Below are positions 46,398 to 56,500 of a DNA stretch of 64,000 bases, piece after piece. The notes below the pieces were generated by a model, which did no database searches, was not told the origin of the DNA, and worked only from the letters and a program-made list of their open reading frames with translations. The position numbers were made by a program, and so were the translations under genes. The stretch is from assembly GCF_014646075.1 (NCBI RefSeq), contig NZ_BMMT01000020.1, positions 32,845 to 96,844 on the forward strand, written 5' to 3'. The number at the start of each line of letters is the position of its first letter. Positions within the stretch are counted from its first letter, which is position 1. The DNA is from Saccharopolyspora thermophila (GTDB lineage Bacteria; Actinomycetota; Actinomycetes; Mycobacteriales; Pseudonocardiaceae).

Positions 46398-46865
46398 TCA
46401 GCTGATGCGGACGCCCCGCCGCCCGCTGATCCGCACCCCGCGGTCGCGGCCGGAGATGCGCACCCCGCAGCTGATCCGGACACCGCGGGAGATGCGGACG
46501 CCGCGGGAGATCCGTGCGCCCTGCTGCCCGCTGATCCGCACACCCCGGTCCTGGCCGGAAATGCGGACACCTCGCTCCTGCCCGCTGATGCGTACCCCGC
46601 GGTCGCGGCCGGAGATGCGCACGCCGCGGTCCGCTCCGCTGATCCGCACACCGCGCGAGGTGCGGGCGTCGTGGGAGCTGTGCACATTCTGTCGACCACT
46701 GATCCGCACACCGCGTCCGCAGCTGCTGATCCGCAACCCGTGCGCGCTGCTGATGCGCACGCCGCGTTCCCGGCCGCTGATCCGAACGCCATGTTCGAGC
46801 AGTGGCTGGTTGGTAAACGGGTGGGTGAGGGCGCTGCTCTGAGTGGCGGTTTCGATGATCGACAT
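46398..46865 (-). CDS. 155-aa repeat protein built from 15 G(V/L/A)RIS units
   Basis: ATG at 46865 with a strong GCAGGAGG site. Residues 1-25 (starts MSIIETATQSSALTHP, ends PLLEH) are a non-repetitive, leader-like segment. From residue 26 to the last residue the protein consists of units beginning G-V-R-I-S, usually 9 residues (GVRISGRDR, GVRISGQER), with some 8- and 6-residue forms and a single 20-residue unit (number 4) containing a degenerate copy DARTS. The final unit ends exactly at GVRIS. It is very basic, has one or two Cys and no aromatic residues in the repeats. I recognise no family. It could be a multi-core RiPP precursor, a beta-solenoid or a nucleic-acid-binding RG-type protein. 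No modifying enzyme is adjacent. Confidence 0.75.
   Translation of the reverse strand: MSIIETATQSSALTHPFTNQPLLEHGVRISGRERGVRISSAHGLRISSCGRGVRISGRQNVHSSHDARTSRGVRISGADRGVRISGRDRGVRISGQERGVRISGQDRGVRISGQQGARISRGVRISRGVRISCGVRISGRDRGVRISGRRGVRIS
46401..46790 (-). repeat. Degenerate 18-27-bp tandem repeats inside the GVRIS gene
   Basis: The plus strand shows repeated CTGATCCGCACNCCGCG-like blocks in register with the codons for G-V-R-I-S. Third positions vary between units while the peptide stays constant, so the repeat is kept at protein level rather than being a recent DNA duplication. Confidence 0.8.
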
Positions 46866-47248
46866 TGTGTGCCTCCTGCATTCAAAAGTTGCTTTGAACG
46901 CGCGTGATCAAATATGCAAGACCCATACAGGTGAAAAACTAGGATCAGGAATCGCCGGGAACAAGCCGCCAAGTCGCCGCGCAGTGCAACCGTCTGGTTG
47001 GACTCCATTCGGTCGCGTTGGTTACTCTGAACGAGTTACCTTAAGTGAGGTATAACACTCTTGACTAGTAACGCAAAGTAGTTTTGCGCGTTTCGTTATT
47101 AACTCCGACCTGGGGAAACGGCGACAAGCGACGCTCGGTAACCGACTCGTGTCACTCGGTCGTGTCGATATGGATGTCGCCGAAACCAGCCCGCGTCAGC
47201 CGCAGGTCGGTGGGGGATGAGAGCGGGTGCATCGGCTACCGTACTCGC
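46866..47248. other. 383-bp intergenic, AT-richer region between divergent genes
   Basis: No gene is seen. The stretch 46880-47100 is clearly less GC-rich than its surroundings (for example GATCAAATATGCAAG, TAACACTCTTGACTAGTAAC). It contains a short hairpin (CGCAAA at 47072-47077, TTTGCG at 47083-47088) and an imperfect inverted repeat around GTTACCTTAAGTGAGGTATAAC at 47034-47055 in two halves. It probably holds the promoter of the GVRIS gene and may mark a point of insertion. Confidence 0.5.
47237..47242 (+). promoter_or_regulatory. Leaderless-type -10 for the 84-aa membrane protein gene
   Basis: TACCGT lies 6 nt before the GTG at 47249, with no ribosome site between. Confidence 0.45.
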
Positions 47249-47503
47249 GTGACTGTCGTGGAAGCTGTGCTCGTCCTGGCGGTGATCCCAGCGGCCATCT
47301 ACGGCCTGATCGTGCTCATCACGATGTGGCCCAGGCTCACTCGCCCGCGCTACCGAGTGGGGCAGGAGTGGGACTTCCCGCCGGTGTTCTGGGTCGCCAA
47401 CCCCGCTGGGGTGAACACCGCCGTGCCAGACGTCGATTCCGAGGCCGCGGCGGACAACGCCCGGCCCAGCACCGCTCGGGGAGGCGCACGTGGCAACTGG
47501 TGA
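47249..47503 (+). CDS. 84-aa single-pass membrane protein
   Basis: 84 aa from the GTG at 47249 (upstream in-frame codons to 47084 are rejected for lack of a start signal). One membrane helix near the N-terminus (VVEAVLVLAVIPAAIYGLIVLITMW), then a cytoplasmic tail with RYRVGQEWDFPPVFWVANPAG. The latter segment looks conserved and may be the functional part. It overlaps the next gene by 14 nt, indicating an operon. Function unknown. Confidence 0.7.
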   Translation: MTVVEAVLVLAVIPAAIYGLIVLITMWPRLTRPRYRVGQEWDFPPVFWVANPAGVNTAVPDVDSEAAADNARPSTARGGARGNW

Positions 47504-47993
47504 CATCGTGGAGCGGTCCGCCGAGGCTTCCGAACTCGGCCACGGCGAGGCGATGATGGCCACCGGACGACTGTCCGTCGCGCGGCGCGTCGAACCGGAC
47601 CGGCCGCGGCTGCCGTTCAGCCCGAGCCAGCTCGCGCGCCTGGACGAGGCGCTGACCCTCTCCAGTCGCAGCACCGGTCTGGAGTTCGCCATCTACCTCG
47701 GTGACCTCGGGGAGGACACCCGCAGGCAGGCCGAGGAACTGCACGCCAGCCTCGGGGCACGCGCCGCCGAGGGTGTGCTGATTGCGGTGTCGCCGGGGCA
47801 GCGCACCTTCGAGATCGTCACCGGCGAGGAGGCGTTCCGGCGCATCCCCGACCGCAGCTGCCAGCTGGCCGCGATGAGCATGGTGGCCTCCTTCAAGGAA
47901 GGCGAGCTGATCGAGGGCCTGATCGGCGCCCTGCGGATGCTGGCCGACACCGCCGGAACCAGCTACGCGGCATCCCGCGCCGCCCACCACTGA
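47490..47993 (+). CDS. DUF5130-like protein (TPM-type fold)
   Basis: 167 aa, GTG after GGGGAGG. After about 40 residues the sequence LPFSPSQLARLDEALTLSSRSTGLEFAIYLGDLGEDTR and GVLIAVSPGQRTFEIVTGEEAFRRIPDRSC matches the DUF5130 family, a relative of the TPM domain; the mycobacterial member is Rv2468c. No signal peptide. Function unknown; the coupling to a small membrane protein suggests a membrane-associated role. Confidence 0.75.
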   Translation: MATGDIVERSAEASELGHGEAMMATGRLSVARRVEPDRPRLPFSPSQLARLDEALTLSSRSTGLEFAIYLGDLGEDTRRQAEELHASLGARAAEGVLIAVSPGQRTFEIVTGEEAFRRIPDRSCQLAAMSMVASFKEGELIEGLIGALRMLADTAGTSYAASRAAHH

Positions 47994-48054
47994 GAGAGCT
48001 CCGCGGGTTCCCCGGACGCCTTCTGCGCTTCTGCGGAAGACGTCCGGGAGCCCG

Positions 48055-48822
48055 TCAGAGCAGGCCGAAGCTCTGGAAGTTCTTGAACATCTCGTAGGCC
48101 GACGACGTCGTGCCGACCGCGCCGCACTGCCGGGCCTGCTCGCCGTACCGCAGCTGGGCCTGCTCGCTGCTGTAGACGATCACCGGGGTGTCCACGCCGA
48201 GGTCGCGCAGCTCGTCCAGCAGCGCCAGCCCCGCGTCCGGCCGCCAGCGGCCGTTCTCCTTGCGGCCCATGTCCTCCACGATCAGCCGGTACGGCCGTTG
48301 CGAGAGCTCCGCCAGCGCCTGGTCGGTGGTCGTCACCGTGGTCACCCGGACCCCGTTGTTGCGCAGCTGCTCGACCAGGATCGCGTGCGTCTCCGGCTTC
48401 TCCGACACCCACAGCACGGCGAACGGCTCGGGGCCCACCGGAGCCCGCGTCGGCGGCAGCTCACCCTCCTCGGTACCGGAGATCTCGCCGTCACCGTTGC
48501 CGTTGCCGGAGATCCCCGCCTCCTCGGGCAGGGCCGGCACCGGCAGCGGCGCCGTTGGGGCCGTTAGCACCGAGCTGACCCGGTCGCGGTCCTCCAGTTG
48601 CCGGCTCAGCATGCTCAGTTGCCGCTGGAGGTCCTGGATCATCTCGGTCTGCTGGTCGTTCAGCTCGTGCAGGGTCAGTTTCTGGCCGCCGATCTCGAAC
48701 TCCAGCTCCCGCCGCTCGGCGGTCTTCAGCACCCGTCCGATGGCCCGCCGGAACACGAATATCGCCATCAGGGCGATCAACGGCCACAACAACTGGGCGA
48801 TCGCAGAGATCAACTCGGGCAT
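48055..48822 (-). CDS. Membrane-anchored coiled-coil protein with atypical receiver-like domain
   Basis: 255 aa from the ATG at 48822 (GGGAG upstream). Residues 1-25 form one membrane helix (LLWPLIALMAIFVFRRAIG). About 45-85 is a coiled coil (LNDQQTEMIQDLQRQLSMLSRQLEDRD), then a linker with Gly-Asn-Gly repeats. The last 120 residues fold like a receiver: strand AVLWVSEKPE, RLIVEDMGR with D184 at the phospho-acceptor place, TPVIVYSSEQ and GAVGTTSSAYE. The usual acidic pair is reduced and the conserved Lys is replaced by Thr/Ser, so phosphorylation is doubtful. No kinase adjacent. It may be a membrane-tethered signalling adaptor. Confidence 0.65.
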   Translation of the reverse strand: MPELISAIAQLLWPLIALMAIFVFRRAIGRVLKTAERRELEFEIGGQKLTLHELNDQQTEMIQDLQRQLSMLSRQLEDRDRVSSVLTAPTAPLPVPALPEEAGISGNGNGDGEISGTEEGELPPTRAPVGPEPFAVLWVSEKPETHAILVEQLRNNGVRVTTVTTTDQALAELSQRPYRLIVEDMGRKENGRWRPDAGLALLDELRDLGVDTPVIVYSSEQAQLRYGEQARQCGAVGTTSSAYEMFKNFQSFGLL

Positions 48823-48974
48823 CGCCGCTCCCACGCTGCCGACGGCTCCACCCGCAGCAGCTTACGACGCGTGCACGATCGAACACGAACCGTGCGCGGC
48901 GCAGAACGGGTGAAGGGCGCCTGTCGGCCGGGCAACTCGGTCGACGGCGCCCGTCATCCATCACCCTTCCGGGG

Positions 48975-51551
<2,577 letters not shown>

Positions 51552-51736
51552 GGATCACCTCGTTGCTCTCGGGGACAGGGGACGCCGGGGCCGCGGGGGC
51601 GGCACCTGGCGGAGGCATCAAATCACGTTCGGGTACGGGCGCGCCGCCGGGCGGGGTCCGGGCTCGGCGTCGGCGTGTCGGGTGGGCGGGAAGACAACGG
51701 GCCCTACCGGGGTTGATACCCATGGTGGGGCGCGCC

Positions 51737-51763
51737 GGAACGCGTCCGCCACCGGACTTCGTA
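51737..51763 (+). promoter_or_regulatory. Possible SigH/SigR-type (thiol-stress) promoter
   Basis: GGAAC at 51737-51741, then 19 nt and GTA at 51761-51763, close to the SigH/SigR pattern GGAAT-N18-GTT. It lies just before the GGAGG site of the DsbA-like gene, whose mycobacterial homologue Rv2466c belongs to the SigH regulon. The match is imperfect in both elements. Confidence 0.35.
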
Positions 51764-51777
51764 ACACTGGAGGCTTG

Positions 51778-52392
51778 ATGAGCACCGCTACCCGCCCTCG
51801 GGTGGACTTCTACTTTGACCCGGCCTGCCCGTTCGCCTGGGTGTCGTCGCGCTGGATCCTGGAGGTCGCCAAGCACCGCGACATCGACCTGCACTTCCGG
51901 GTCATGAGCCTGTCGGTGCTGAACGAGGGCCGTGACCTGCCGGAGGACTACCTCGAGCTGCTGGAGAAGGCGTGGGGCCCGGTGCGCGTCGCCATCGCCG
52001 CGGCCAAGCACCACGGCGAGGAGGTCCTGGAGCCGCTGTACACGGCGATGGGCACCCGGCTGCACGACCGCGGCATCAAGGACTACCAGCAGGTGATCGC
52101 CGAATCGCTGGCCGAGGTGGGCCTGCCGGCGTCGCTGGCGGAGGCGGCCGGCAGCACCGAGTACGACGAGGAGCTGCGGGCCAGCCACCACGCGGGCATG
52201 GACCCGGTCGGCGACGAGGTCGGCACGCCGACGATCCACGTCGACGGGGTGGCGTTCTTCGGCCCGGTGCTCACGCGCATCCCGCGTGGCGAGGACGCGG
52301 TGAAGATGTTCGACGGAGCGGTGGCGCTGGCCAGCTACCCGTACTTCTTCGAGCTCAAGCGCACCCGAACGGAGTCGCCGCGCTTCGACTGA
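51778..52392 (+). CDS. DsbA-family, mycothiol-dependent nitroreductase-like protein (Rv2466c homologue)
   Basis: 204 aa, ATG at 51778 with GGAGG at 51769-51773. It has a thioredoxin-like fold with helical insert: [60 protein letters not shown] with cis-Pro (TP), and the [14 protein letters not shown] tail. It is close over its full length to M. tuberculosis Rv2466c, a mycothiol-dependent reductase that activates nitro prodrugs under oxidative stress. The active-site motif, CPWC in Rv2466c as I recall, is C17-P-F-A20 here, so the second Cys is gone and a monothiol mechanism is implied. Cytoplasmic. Confidence 0.88.
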   Translation: MSTATRPRVDFYFDPACPFAWVSSRWILEVAKHRDIDLHFRVMSLSVLNEGRDLPEDYLELLEKAWGPVRVAIAAAKHHGEEVLEPLYTAMGTRLHDRGIKDYQQVIAESLAEVGLPASLAEAAGSTEYDEELRASHHAGMDPVGDEVGTPTIHVDGVAFFGPVLTRIPRGEDAVKMFDGAVALASYPYFFELKRTRTESPRFD

Positions 52393-52440
52393 TCCAGGGC
52401 CGGACGGCGCCCGTCACCCAGCTGCGGGGTGGCGGGCGCC

Positions 52441-52446
52441 TACGAT
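52441..52446 (+). promoter_or_regulatory. Leaderless-type -10 for the endonuclease V gene
   Basis: TACGAT is followed by 6 nt and the GTG at 52453; no ribosome site precedes the GTG. Confidence 0.5.
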
Positions 52447-52452
52447 CGGTGC

Positions 52453-53118
52453 GTGATCCGGATTCGCGAACCGCACCCCTGGCCGTCGACGGAGCCCGAA
52501 GCCGAGGCGATCCAGGAGCAGCTGCGCTCGCTGGTGCGGACCGACACCGCTCCTGCGGAGGTGCGCACGGCGGCCGGGCTCGATGTCGACTACCGCGAGG
52601 AGTCGGACGAGCTGGTCGCGGCGGTCACGGTCCTCGACGTCGCCTCGCTGTCCGTTGTGGACACTGCGGTGGTCACCGGCAAGGCCGAATTCCCCTACGT
52701 CCCCGGCCTGTTCGCGTTCCGCGAAGCCCCACCACTGCTGCGAGCTCTGGAAAAGCTGTCCGCAGCACCGGACGTCCTCGTCTGCGACGGCCAGGGTCTG
52801 GCGCATCCCCGCCGCTTCGGCCTGGCCTGCCACCTGGGGATTCTGACGGACATCCCAAGCATCGGGGTGGGCAAGACGGCCATGGGCCGCTACGAGCCTC
52901 CGGGCGAGGAACGCGGAGCCTGGTCCCCGCTGCGCATGGACGACGACATCGTCGGACGGGCCCTGCGAACGCAGCGGGGAGTGAAGCCGGTCTTCGTCTC
53001 GGTCGGCCACCGCTACACCCTCGAAGCAGCCTGTGACCTCGTCCTCCGCCTGGCCCCCCGATACCGCCTCCCGGAGACGACGCGGACGGCGGATCACCTG
53101 GCGCGCCGCCAGACCTGA
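52453..53118 (+). CDS. nfi: Endonuclease V (deoxyinosine 3' endonuclease)
   Basis: 221 aa from the GTG at 52453. The catalytic residues of the family are in place: D44 in GLDVDY, Glu in AFREAPPLL, and Asp in LVCDGQGLAHPRRFGLACHLG; wedge residues lie in EFPYVPGLFAF (PYVP). GVGKTAMGRYEPP and the late FVSVGHRYTLEAA complete the fold. Length matches E. coli Nfi (223 aa). It nicks DNA near deaminated bases such as hypoxanthine, for alternative excision repair. Transcribed toward the toxin locus, whose genes face it. Confidence 0.93.
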   Translation: MIRIREPHPWPSTEPEAEAIQEQLRSLVRTDTAPAEVRTAAGLDVDYREESDELVAAVTVLDVASLSVVDTAVVTGKAEFPYVPGLFAFREAPPLLRALEKLSAAPDVLVCDGQGLAHPRRFGLACHLGILTDIPSIGVGKTAMGRYEPPGEERGAWSPLRMDDDIVGRALRTQRGVKPVFVSVGHRYTLEAACDLVLRLAPRYRLPETTRTADHLARRQT

Positions 53119-53171
53119 CTCGCGCCGCCCGGGATCACGGTCGGCGGATGCGCCTGCGTCGCAGGAGAAGC

Positions 53172-53519
53172 TCAGCCCGCATCCTCCCACGTCACGTTCC
53201 CGGCCGTGTCGAAGCCGCGGCGGCGGAGGATGCGACCGCCGTCGCTGAACTCGACCTCGCGGACCAGGTTGCCGTCCGGGTCCCAGGTGCGGTGCACACC
53301 GACGGCCACGCCCTGCCGGAACTGGCCTTCCGACCGGAGGCTGCCGTCGTTGTACCACTCCTTGTCCGGGCCGTCCTGCAGGCCGTTGACGTAGGTCGTC
53401 AGCGAGACGAGGGTGCCGTCAGGCAGCCGGTCCTCGGCCTCCCCCGTGAACCGCGCCCCCTGGTAGAGAACCGGACCGTACGGCTCGCTGTCGAGCTCGT
53501 CCTCGTTCACGCGGATCAA
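53172..53519 (-). CDS. YwqK/MORN-repeat immunity protein
   Basis: 115 aa from a TTG at 53519 that overlaps the toxin stop (TTGA) and has GGAGGG 6 nt upstream; a GTG at 53510 is the alternative. The sequence is a series of short beta-hairpin repeats: GLQDGPDKEWYNDGSLRSEGQFRQGVAVGVHRTWDPDGNLVREVEF, shown here in overlapping parts: DGPDKEWYNDGSL, EGQFRQGVAVG, DPDGNLVREVEF. This is the MORN/toxin_YwqK pattern. In Bacillus the YwqK protein is the immunity partner of YwqJ-type deaminase toxins, which fits the toxin encoded directly upstream. Coupled translation supports the pairing. Confidence 0.82.
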   Translation of the reverse strand: MIRVNEDELDSEPYGPVLYQGARFTGEAEDRLPDGTLVSLTTYVNGLQDGPDKEWYNDGSLRSEGQFRQGVAVGVHRTWDPDGNLVREVEFSDGGRILRRRGFDTAGNVTWEDAG

Positions 53520-56500
53520 CTGGAACCCTCCGACTGTCCGGTCTGCCGCTTGGCTTCCTCGGCTCTGGCCCGCCGCTGCGCCTCCTGTTTGGCGCGTTCT
53601 TCCTGCTGTCTGTCGAACGTCTCATTGTAGTCGGGGTTGGCGATGCCGGTGTGTTTCCGGTTGGGGTTCTTCACATCCGGATCCAGGTTGTTCTTGTCGG
53701 TGTGGACACCCGCGGTGAACCCGCCGGGCCCCATCTGCGCGCCGTGCGACAGGTCGGCGGCGTCGCGGACGTTCGCGGGCAGCGAGTTCGGGCCGCTGAC
53801 GATCCGCGCGCAGTTCGCGCAGCACGGTGCGACGTCGAGCGGGTCGTCCTTGAACGTGAAGCGCGCGTCGACGAACAGGTCGTCCACCACGCTCTGCAGT
53901 TCGTCCGGTTTGATCCGGATGATCTCGACCTCGCGGCCGCCGCGGGTGACGGTCTCGATGCGGTCGATGCCTTCCCCGGTCTCGCGGGCGCGCGCGGCCG
54001 CGATTTCCTCCCGTCGCTTCAGGATGCCGTCCAGCGCCTTGACCTCGCCGTGCCGGTGCGGAAGATCGCGGTGGGGGAACTCACCCGGTTCGATCTCGGA
54101 CAGCGGCCGGCCGGGGTTCTCGGCCATGGTGGAGATGTGCTCGCGCAGCGCGGGATGCAGCAGGTCGTCCTCGGTGAGGGTGAACTTCCTGCCCTCGCTG
54201 TCCAGCGCGGTCGCGGGCCTGCCGTCGGCCGTCGTCGTGCTGGTCGGAACCGTGTTGCCCTGGACGCCGTTGATGCCTTCGTAGACGATGCCGTACCGGC
54301 GGTCGATCACGATGGCGTTGACCGCACCGCCCTTGGTGCCGAGCGACTTGTAGCTGTGCGGGGCCCGGTTCTCCCCGACCTCGGCGAACGGCGCCTTCTT
54401 CGGGTTCTTGACCTTGCGGTTCTCCTCGATCGCGTCCCGGATACTCTGCTGCCGGTTCTCGATCGCCTCGCGCGTGTACTGGTAAACCGGTTTGCCGTCG
54501 ATCGTCTCGATGAGGCCGTCGTCGTTCCGGGTGACGCGACTCTCGTCGATGTCCTCCAGGTGGAAGCCGTGCTGCGGGTCCTTGGGGATGTACGGCCTGT
54601 GGTACGGGTCCTCGGCCCCGGCTTTCTCCTGTTCGCTGATGTCCCAACCGCTGCGGTCGCCCCGCGCTTCGGCGTCGTCGGGGGCGTGGCCCGGGTCTTC
54701 GCCGTCACGGGATGGGTGGAAGCCGTCGTTGCTGGCCGGGGTGGTGGTGCCGTCCGGGTGGTGGGTGTCCCAGCCACCGTTCGGGGGCCAGCCCGGGCGG
54801 CCGTCGGAGCCCATGTCACTGGCGAAGACGCGGCCGTTGCCGTCGGTCCAGGCCAGGCCGCGGGGCGCCGTCACCGGCACGCCCAGCTCGCGGGAGAGGT
54901 CGCGGGCCAGGCCGCTGGTGCCCGCGTCGCAGGACAACAGGCGGATCGGTTTTCCGTCCCAGGCCGGGTCGCGGCGCAGCATGTCCGCGAACTCCTGCGC
55001 GCTGAACGTGCGGTCGCCGATACGGACGCGGCCGTCGGGCAGCGCGTGCACGTCCACGGTGTGGTGCACGCCGTCGTCGGGCACCCGCTGCGCGAGCTCG
55101 CGCATGTTCGGGTCGGTGTGAAACGACGATCCGCTGGGCGTCGACCGGCGCTGCGCCTCGGCCTCGTCGATCTGGCGCTGGCGCTCCGGGGTGCCGGGGT
55201 CGGCGTCGCCGTCATGATGGTGCCGCGGGTCGGTGCCCGGGGTGTTGGGCTCGGGCCGGTGGTCGGGCCTACCGTCCGGGCTCGCGTCCTTCGGGTGTGC
55301 GGGACCGTCGGCGTCGGGCCGCGGCCCGCGGGTGTCGGCATGGCGTCCGTCCGGCGTGGCGCTGTCCGGGCGGGTGCCGTGGCGGTCCGGCGTCGGCTGA
55401 CCGTTCGGGCGTTGCTCCGTACCGGGGCGCGTCGGCCCGTCCGGACGCGTCGGCCCATCAGGCCGCGCGGTGTCCGGGCGCGGCGAGCCGTTGGGGCGAG
55501 GAGTCACCCCGTCCGGGCGCTGCGGCGACGGGCCACCGGCTCGGTGCGTTCCCACCGCGTTCGGCTCGTGCGGGCGTGGCGGGGTGCCGTCCGGGATGCG
55601 CTGGTGCGGCACACCGGGTCCGTCCGGCCCGCCGCGGGGACGCAGCGGCGCATCCGACGGCGCGGGGCCGCGAGTCGCCGCGCTGGTCGGATGCTCGGAA
55701 GTGCGGGGACTGTCGGGGCGGTTCGGTCCGCCGGGGCGGTCGCCTGCGCTCGGGCGCGCATCGGGGCGACCGGGATTCGGGTGCGCACCGGTGTCGCCGC
55801 CAAGCGGGCGACCCGCGGCACCGGGTGACCCCGGGGTGCCGGTCCAGCCGCCGCTGCCCGGACGAGCTGATCCACCACCCGCGGCCGGGGGCCCTCCGGC
55901 GGCGCCGGGCGCGCCCGGCCCGGCCATCCCGCCGCCCACGGCGGCGCCACCGGCAGGAGCCGGCTGGTCGGCGCGCGGCGCATTGGCTGCGGGCATCGGA
56001 CCCGCCGCACCGGGGACCCCCGATGCCGCTGGAGCGTCCACATTGGAGGCTGAGGTGCTGGCGGGGGTGCTCGTCGAGCGATCAGCGCCGAACGAGTGCG
56101 ACCCGCCGCCCGAGGACGTGCCACCACCGGACGTGCCGCCACCGTGGGAGATTCCGCCGCCGGACGCCTCGGACGACTGGCCGGCGCCACCGCTCGAGTG
56201 GGTGGCGCTGCCTCCCGATGAGTCACCACCGGCCGCGTGGCTCGCGCTGCCGCTGGAGGAGGAGTGGGTTCCCCCACCCGACGACCCGGCGGAGGATCCG
56301 CCGTGGCTGGTGCTGGACGAGCCGGAACCCCCGCCGGAGGAATCGCCACCGGACGAGTGGTGCCCGCCGCCGGAGCTGTGGCTTCCGATCCCCGACGAGT
56401 CGCTGCTGGATGCGCGGCTGGTGCTACCGGAGTCGGGGTTGCTGCCACCCGATGCGTGACTCGTGCCGGCGTCCCCGCTGCCTCCGGACGAGTAGCTGCG

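Noticed and set aside
46401..46790. CRISPR array from the regular repeats
   Set aside because: Repeats are in coding frame, vary at third positions, have no spacers of constant length and no cas genes nearby.
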